A DNA stretch of 11,446 bases from Phoronis ovalis (Eukaryota > Phoronida > Phoronidae): the NCBI GenBank assembly GCA_028565635.1, contig JAOXYB010053156.1, forward strand, positions 1 through 11,446, read 5' to 3'. The translations under genes were made by a program, and so were the position numbers. Below are positions 7,610 to 11,446 of this stretch, piece after piece (position 1 is the stretch's first letter; each line of letters starts with the position of its first letter). The notes below the pieces were generated by a model that did no database searches, had not been told where the DNA came from, and saw only the letters and a list, made by a program, of their open reading frames with translations.

Positions 7610-7713
7610 ACTACTGGTAGAAAAGATATCGACATGTTATTTAATATTAGTATCAAGATCTATTTGTGGTTTAAATTTATTTGAAAACTTCCGTCCAGAT
7701 CTTAATATTATAT

Positions 7714-7719
7714 AATAAA
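7714..7719 (+). terminator. LRRC23 polyadenylation signal, middle
   Basis: AATAAA in TATAATAAATTA, 126 bases after the stop codon. A GT-rich stretch (TTCCTTTGTTGACGGTTGTT, about 7740-7759) follows at a suitable distance for a downstream element, making it the most plausible main site. Confidence 0.5.
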
Positions 7720-7849
7720 TTACACTACTTCTGACCACCGTTCCTTTGTTGACGGTTGTTGCTTAGTTGCATGTATGTATATATTCAAATGTTATGAAGT
7801 TTTGTCACTTATTTTTCTCAATGTTTTGTACAGGATTTAGAGTTTGTAT

Positions 7850-7855
7850 AATAAA
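7850..7855 (+). terminator. LRRC23 polyadenylation signal, distal
   Basis: AATAAA in TATAATAAATGC, 262 bases after the stop codon. It could serve a longer transcript. The following sequence is less GT-rich than after the middle site. Confidence 0.4.
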
Positions 7856-7991
7856 TGCATAAACTATTAAGCAATCTCACTTACTTAGAAAAGCCTTCAC
7901 AAAGATACACCACACGTTGCACATGGAGTAAAAACAGCTTCTAAATTATCTTCATAGAAGACGTTTTTCTACAATTCTGCAAGTTAATGAT

Positions 7992-8003
7992 GCCCTCTGG
8001 TGA
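7992..8003 (-). promoter_or_regulatory. CTCF-like site downstream of LRRC23
   Basis: GCCCTCTGGTGA on the plus strand; the minus strand reads TCACCAGAGGGC, matching CCACCAGAGGGC except at the first C. It has the same orientation as the site at 7352-7368 and lies about 400 bases past the LRRC23 stop codon. Confidence 0.45.
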
Positions 8004-8580
8004 ATACAAATGGACTGTTGATGGTTGCTGCAATTACCATGAGAAAATCGGGGAATCGAAAATGTTTTTTTTGTTTAATGTTACTATAGCAATTGAGTCC
8101 CAAAATTCACAAAAATAGATGTGACACAGTTTCTACATTTTATAAAATTCATTTTGATGTTTTGTGACATTAATGTCCATAAATAATGATTTCTGGAAGC
8201 AGCAACTATGACATACAATGCACACAGCAGTACTCTTCAGAAATCAACATTCTACTAAACGAAATTTATGTACAGATAGGTATCTTCACAATACCAGAAA
8301 ACAATGACAGAAGTAGCTTACTCCAGACCATGTTTGTATTTTGTACGACTAGTTTCTTTATATTAGAATCACTTCCAACAGCAGCATCATTCAAAAACAT
8401 TCTGTGTACGAGACCAGTTAAATTTAATTCACAATTCCAACGTTAGCATATTAGTGCGCATAAACAGCCACAGACTACCGGTATGTGTAGATTGGTAGTC
8501 AGTAACAAATTGCTGTCATAAAACCTAAACGAAGGTGCAGAAGTTTATCTATCACAAGATACGTATCGTTTTGAGAGCCA

Positions 8581-8591
8581 CCCCCCCCCCC
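8581..8591 (+). repeat. Homopolymer run of 11 C
   Basis: An uninterrupted C tract follows GAGAGCCA. It stands out in AT-rich surroundings, and its length is likely to vary between individuals and reads. Confidence 0.9.
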
Positions 8592-8635
8592 AACCCTTTA
8601 CATAAAGAAGAAGACAATAATTGTTGTAACACAAG

Positions 8636-8657
8636 TTTATTATCAATACAATTTATT
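8636..8657 (-). terminator. Candidate distal polyadenylation signals for the importin alpha gene
   Basis: Two TTTATT hexamers (8636-8641 and 8652-8657) read AATAAA on the minus strand, 16 bases apart. Another lies at 8757-8762. Their use would give a 3' UTR of about 2.1 kb, long but not unusual for importin alpha genes. The choice between these and the site at 9337 is open. Confidence 0.35.
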
Positions 8658-9336
8658 CTTGAATCTTATTTTTAACACATATGTCTATTAAATGTGCTTT
8701 AGTGTTTTTTTTATATAAAAAATGTTTCAAGTATATATACATTTTGTTATTTACAGTTTATTTGTCTGTTGTACAATGCATATAAATTTAGTGATTTGAA
8801 TGTGTGTTTGTGTTGTGTTTTTTTTTGTCAGAAATGTGTGAATAATCTACATGCTATACAATTCATAGCACACAACAGGTAACATTTCCTAAACAGCTAA
8901 TTTACGCTTAAAATAACCAATGAAACTGGTTGACTTAATAAATGAACCATTTGCATGCACTTGAATGAGCGAGCATGCAAAGAACTATGTCAGAGTTCAC
9001 TGACAAAAACATTATGACGGGAACACTTGAGTTCCCAGTCCTGGATCTGTGAAGTAGTCGACCATAATGTGATACAAGCTAAATAGTCATCATTTTAACC
9101 ATTTATCAACTTTACCAGGATCTTCTTCAAATACAAACCCTAGTGTTACAACCAGTAAGTGTTACTTCATTTAGCGTTTCAAATGGATATTATATATACT
9201 TTCATAAGCATTTAAACATAACTGCTCTGAAATGTTCATAACTTTACAGAAAATGTTAGTAGAATGCAATTTTGTACAAACTGACATGGAATGACTAAAC
9301 TTTTGTCAGTCTGTAAAGAAGCACCAACATAATAGA

Positions 9337-9342
9337 TTTATT
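9337..9342 (-). terminator. Candidate proximal polyadenylation signal for the importin alpha gene
   Basis: TTTATT reads AATAAA on the minus strand. It is the first canonical signal I find downstream of the importin alpha stop codon (about 1.4 kb). Variant signals such as TATAAA at 10215-10220 lie closer and could be used instead. Confidence 0.35.
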
Positions 9343-9711
9343 ATAATTTTAAACAGCATTGAAATTAGCCTGCCAAAAATGGTATTTTTTTCTTCTAAGA
9401 ATGCAGTATCTTGATGTACTGCAGTGGAATTTTACAAAACTGCTTTGTCTAACAAATAATGCTCGAAGATATCACAGAATTAAATCGTTACAGTTGCATA
9501 CGGTTTTCAACTCAGTTCGCAGCTTAGAAAACTGAGAAAATGCCTGCACATTTTTTTATATTATTTTATGCATATCATAATGTTTTTCAGATGAATATTT
9601 GCTTTGTGACTTGATGCCTCCCACAGATTATCTATTCAGGATAACAATAATAGCAAGAATCATCTTTTTAACAATATGATAGCACAGTACTTTTACCTTG
9701 AGAGTTTCGCT

Positions 9712-10000
9712 CATTTCTGACACTGCATCTCGCATTATTTCTCCCTGATATTGTGTCTGTGTCATGATTCCAGTAGTATATTTCTGACACTGCTTCTCGC
9801 ATCATTTCTACGAGATCAGCAATAGTGACCCTGATATTGCGTCTGTGTCATGATTCCAGTATGATTATTGACACTTCAACAGTGACCCCAATATTGTGTG
9901 TCATGATTCCAGTAGTATATTTCTGACACTGCATCTTGCATCATTATGCGAGATCAGCAGTAGTGACCACGGTAATTGAGTGTGTCATGATTCCAGAAGT
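9712..10000. repeat. Four-unit degenerate tandem repeat, full unit 84 bases
   Basis: Units lie at about 9712-9777, 9778-9861, 9862-9916 and 9917-10000. Each ends in TGTCATGATTCCAG plus a few bases, and three begin with ATTTCTGACACTGC. Units 2 and 4 are full length (84 bases); units 1 and 3 have different internal deletions. Within full units, CGAGATCAGCA.TAGTGACC follows a TGCATC or CTCGCATC stretch that can pair with GCGAG. On the minus strand this would fall within the importin alpha 3' UTR if a distal poly(A) signal is used. Confidence 0.85.
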
Positions 10001-10766
10001 GTTTTGTGTTGCCATGTTAACTTGTAAATTAAGACATGATTGCGCGTGTGTGTGTGTTTGTCAACATGACCAGAAATTGTTTTGCTTCATGATTCTTAAT
10101 GTCATGTGTTTTAGTGTTGTCTGTTTTGCATGGTAGTTAATATTACATGTAGCCTTGACAAGCGGTTTGTGCTAAAATATTACAGTTGCTTATTCAGCTG
10201 TTTTTTCTTGCTTGTTTATAATGTCCGACTGCATGCATTTGTGTAATTCTGATTTGTTTGTGTTTTGTGTTACTTGTTTTTGTGACCTGATTTATGTGTT
10301 TGTTGACTGATTAGGTTCTTGCATTTGCCATTGTGAACAGCATACAAGAATATCTAAGCTAGCTATAAATTCCAAGTTATAAGCATGCAATAACATTGAT
10401 AACACCAACCACAGAATCAAAAACAAAAGAAACCTAAACATATCATAAATGTCCATATTAGGGAAGTTCCAATCTTCATTTACTGTATGGAAGTGGGGAG
10501 CACACTTACATGAAGAATGTTGGTGACAGATTAATACAAAAATGCTTTTCCCCTACCTTGTACAGCAACGCGGAGCTGCCCAAGCTCAAGTGCCAAACCT
10601 TGAGCAGGCCATAAGTATATTGTAATGACTTTACCTATAATTATGTTTGGAATCAAACTCATGTCCAACTATACCAACATTCAATCACTTTTACAGAAAT
10701 AGACGGTCAAACTGACCACTGCCATGACTCATGACGTATACTCATCAATATGAGTCGCACACTCCC
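10001..10766 (-). other. Probable importin alpha 3' UTR
   Basis: There is no coding exon. On the plus strand 10001-10330 is T/G-rich, with a short GTGTGTGTGTGT-like tract at 10046-10058, so the minus-strand transcript would be CA-rich. A slightly more GC-rich patch lies at 10565-10612. It is assigned to the 3' UTR because no canonical AATAAA occurs on the minus strand until 9342. Confidence 0.5.
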
Positions 10767-10957
10767 TCAGAACTGAAATCCCTGTGCTGGGTGATCACCA
10801 CCAGCTCCGAATTCGTACTGTTGAGCATTTTCAGAGACAGCAGGAGCAATCTCTTTGTCTTCCTCTTCTGAACCAAAGTATCGTTCAATAATATCATATG
10901 CCTTGTGATAAATGTCCTGGTTTTCGTGACTTTGCAAAAATTCAATCTTGTCTAATC
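10767..10957 (-). CDS. Importin subunit alpha (KPNA1/5/6 type), 3'-terminal coding exon only
   Basis: This exon encodes the last 62 residues plus the end of a split Gly codon, with TGA complementary to 10767-10769. The reading is [20 protein letters not shown], then DIIERYFG, the acidic stretch [15 protein letters not shown] and a final [17 protein letters not shown] belongs to the last armadillo repeat of importin alpha. EIAPxV and QQYxF near the end point to the KPNA1/5/6 clade rather than KPNA2 or KPNA3/4. Importin alpha binds classical nuclear localisation signals through its armadillo groove and importin beta through an N-terminal IBB domain; the acidic C-terminal region helps bind the exporter CAS. 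The acceptor on the minus strand is TATATTTTTAG, phase 1. The ATG-initiated frame from 11078 passes through intron, so that ATG is not a start. Upstream exons lie beyond the right edge. Confidence 0.93.
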
Positions 10958-11446
10958 CTAAAAATATATAAAGTATTGGAATAGAAGTTTGATCGACAAA
11001 TATGTTCAAACATGATTTATCAACAATTTCCCACAAACAATGGTCACAACCCATTATCTCCACATGATTGACCTTCATAACACAAAATATATGATTTGCC
11101 TATGTACAGAATGTGTCACAACTCATCTTAATCAAATATAAAGTACATTTACCTGTACAAATTTGATAACATGTACTTCCTGAAGTATTTGTCATTTATA
11201 TTTGTTTAAGGTAAGCTTTAAGCAAATTCAGCCACAAAATGGTTACTAATCTCGAAAAAGTCACAACTCTTCTCGAAAGCAAGGGAAGGAACTAGCTCAA
11301 CAGGCACACCACAAAGTTTTTGAGTTAGTAATTCTTCTCAAATTCGTACAAAAAAAAATTAATTTTTTCTAATTTTGGGGGTGTACGAAATTTGGGAAAT
11401 ACAAAATTCTCCGAAAATATGGGTGTACGAATTCTCGGAAACTATA
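10958..11446 (-). other. Last intron of the importin alpha gene (partial)
   Basis: Sequence upstream of the acceptor on the minus strand. I find no frame resembling the preceding armadillo repeats, so the next exon lies beyond the window. The right end (11341-11446) holds short direct and inverted repeats. Confidence 0.65.
11341..11440. repeat. Short repeat cluster at the right edge
   Basis: GGGTGTACGAA occurs at 11379-11389 and again at 11421-11431, 42 bases apart. The inverted form AATTCGTACA lies at 11341-11350. Motifs such as CTCCGAAAAT and CTCGGAAA recur between them. This is probably the edge of a longer repeat or tandem array cut by the window end. Confidence 0.55.

Larger units (their letters stand above)
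7856..8635. other. Intergenic stretch between the convergent genes
   Basis: This AT-rich stretch has no coding exon I can support. An 86-codon plus-strand frame at 8186-8446 matches no family, is Ser/Thr/Phe-rich and has no splice or poly(A) context. It holds the CTCF-like site at 7992-8003 and an 11-base C run at 8581-8591. Confidence 0.55.

Noticed and set aside
8186-8446. 86-codon plus-strand frame in the intergenic interval
   Set aside because: No recognisable domain, no promoter or poly(A) context, and a length that can occur by chance on this scale.
9712-10000. CRISPR-like array
   Set aside because: The units are adjacent degenerate tandem copies without unique spacers, in an animal genome.
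9936-10136. 66-codon Cys/Val-rich plus-strand frame resembling a small secreted peptide
   Set aside because: It begins inside the tandem repeat and runs into T/G-rich simple sequence, which explains the Cys and Val codons.
10726-10756. GACTCAT/ATGAGTC hairpin with AP-1-like and CRE-like motifs just past the importin alpha stop codon
   Set aside because: Arms of only seven bases in a likely 3' UTR are expected by chance, and the motifs are out of place for a promoter.
10958-11078. N-terminal extension of the importin alpha frame starting at the ATG at 11078 (minus strand)
   Set aside because: The residues before the Gly-Leu-Asp-Lys block do not resemble any armadillo repeat, and a good acceptor (TATATTTTTAG) lies exactly at the point where homology begins.

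Overview
This is animal nuclear DNA: AT-rich, with genes split by GT-AG introns, a tRNA-derived SINE, foldback repeats and minisatellite-like tandem repeats. Moderately sized introns (about 0.25 to 1.4 kb) and clear orthologues of two conserved animal proteins suggest a non-vertebrate bilaterian, perhaps a marine invertebrate. I cannot name the species or phylum.

Plus strand, 445-7588: a complete nine-exon gene for an LRRC23-type protein (351 residues), the leucine-rich-repeat component of radial spoke 3 in motile cilia and sperm flagella. All eight introns have GT donors and AG acceptors, and the reading frame is kept across every junction. The modelled protein has an acidic N-terminus, about eight SDS22-like leucine-rich repeats closed by a cap motif, and a charged, glutamine-rich tail. 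Exon 8 is a 27-base micro-exon. The proximal promoter (about 330-375) carries in close succession a CTCF-like core, a 12-base palindromic CRE and a YY1 consensus site.

The LRRC23 introns and 5' flank hold repeats. A family of elements shares TTAACGCCCATTGTAAGTG at one end and GACAATGGAT at the other. It appears just upstream of the promoter (265-312) and as one arm of a 331-base foldback in intron 2 (2180-2510). An older, degraded relative in intron 1 (891-1285) is interrupted by a younger antisense SINE (980-1264) with 11-base target-site duplications. At least six CTCF-like cores are spread along the gene and its flanks.

Minus strand, 10957-10767: the last coding exon of an importin alpha gene of the KPNA1/5/6 type. 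The rest of that gene lies beyond the right edge. The two genes converge tail to tail, with 3.2 kb between stop codons. That interval holds three AATAAA signals for LRRC23, several minus-strand AATAAA signals, a four-unit tandem repeat (9712-10000) that would lie in a long importin alpha 3' UTR, and low-complexity sequence. I found no further protein gene, structural RNA gene or CRISPR array.
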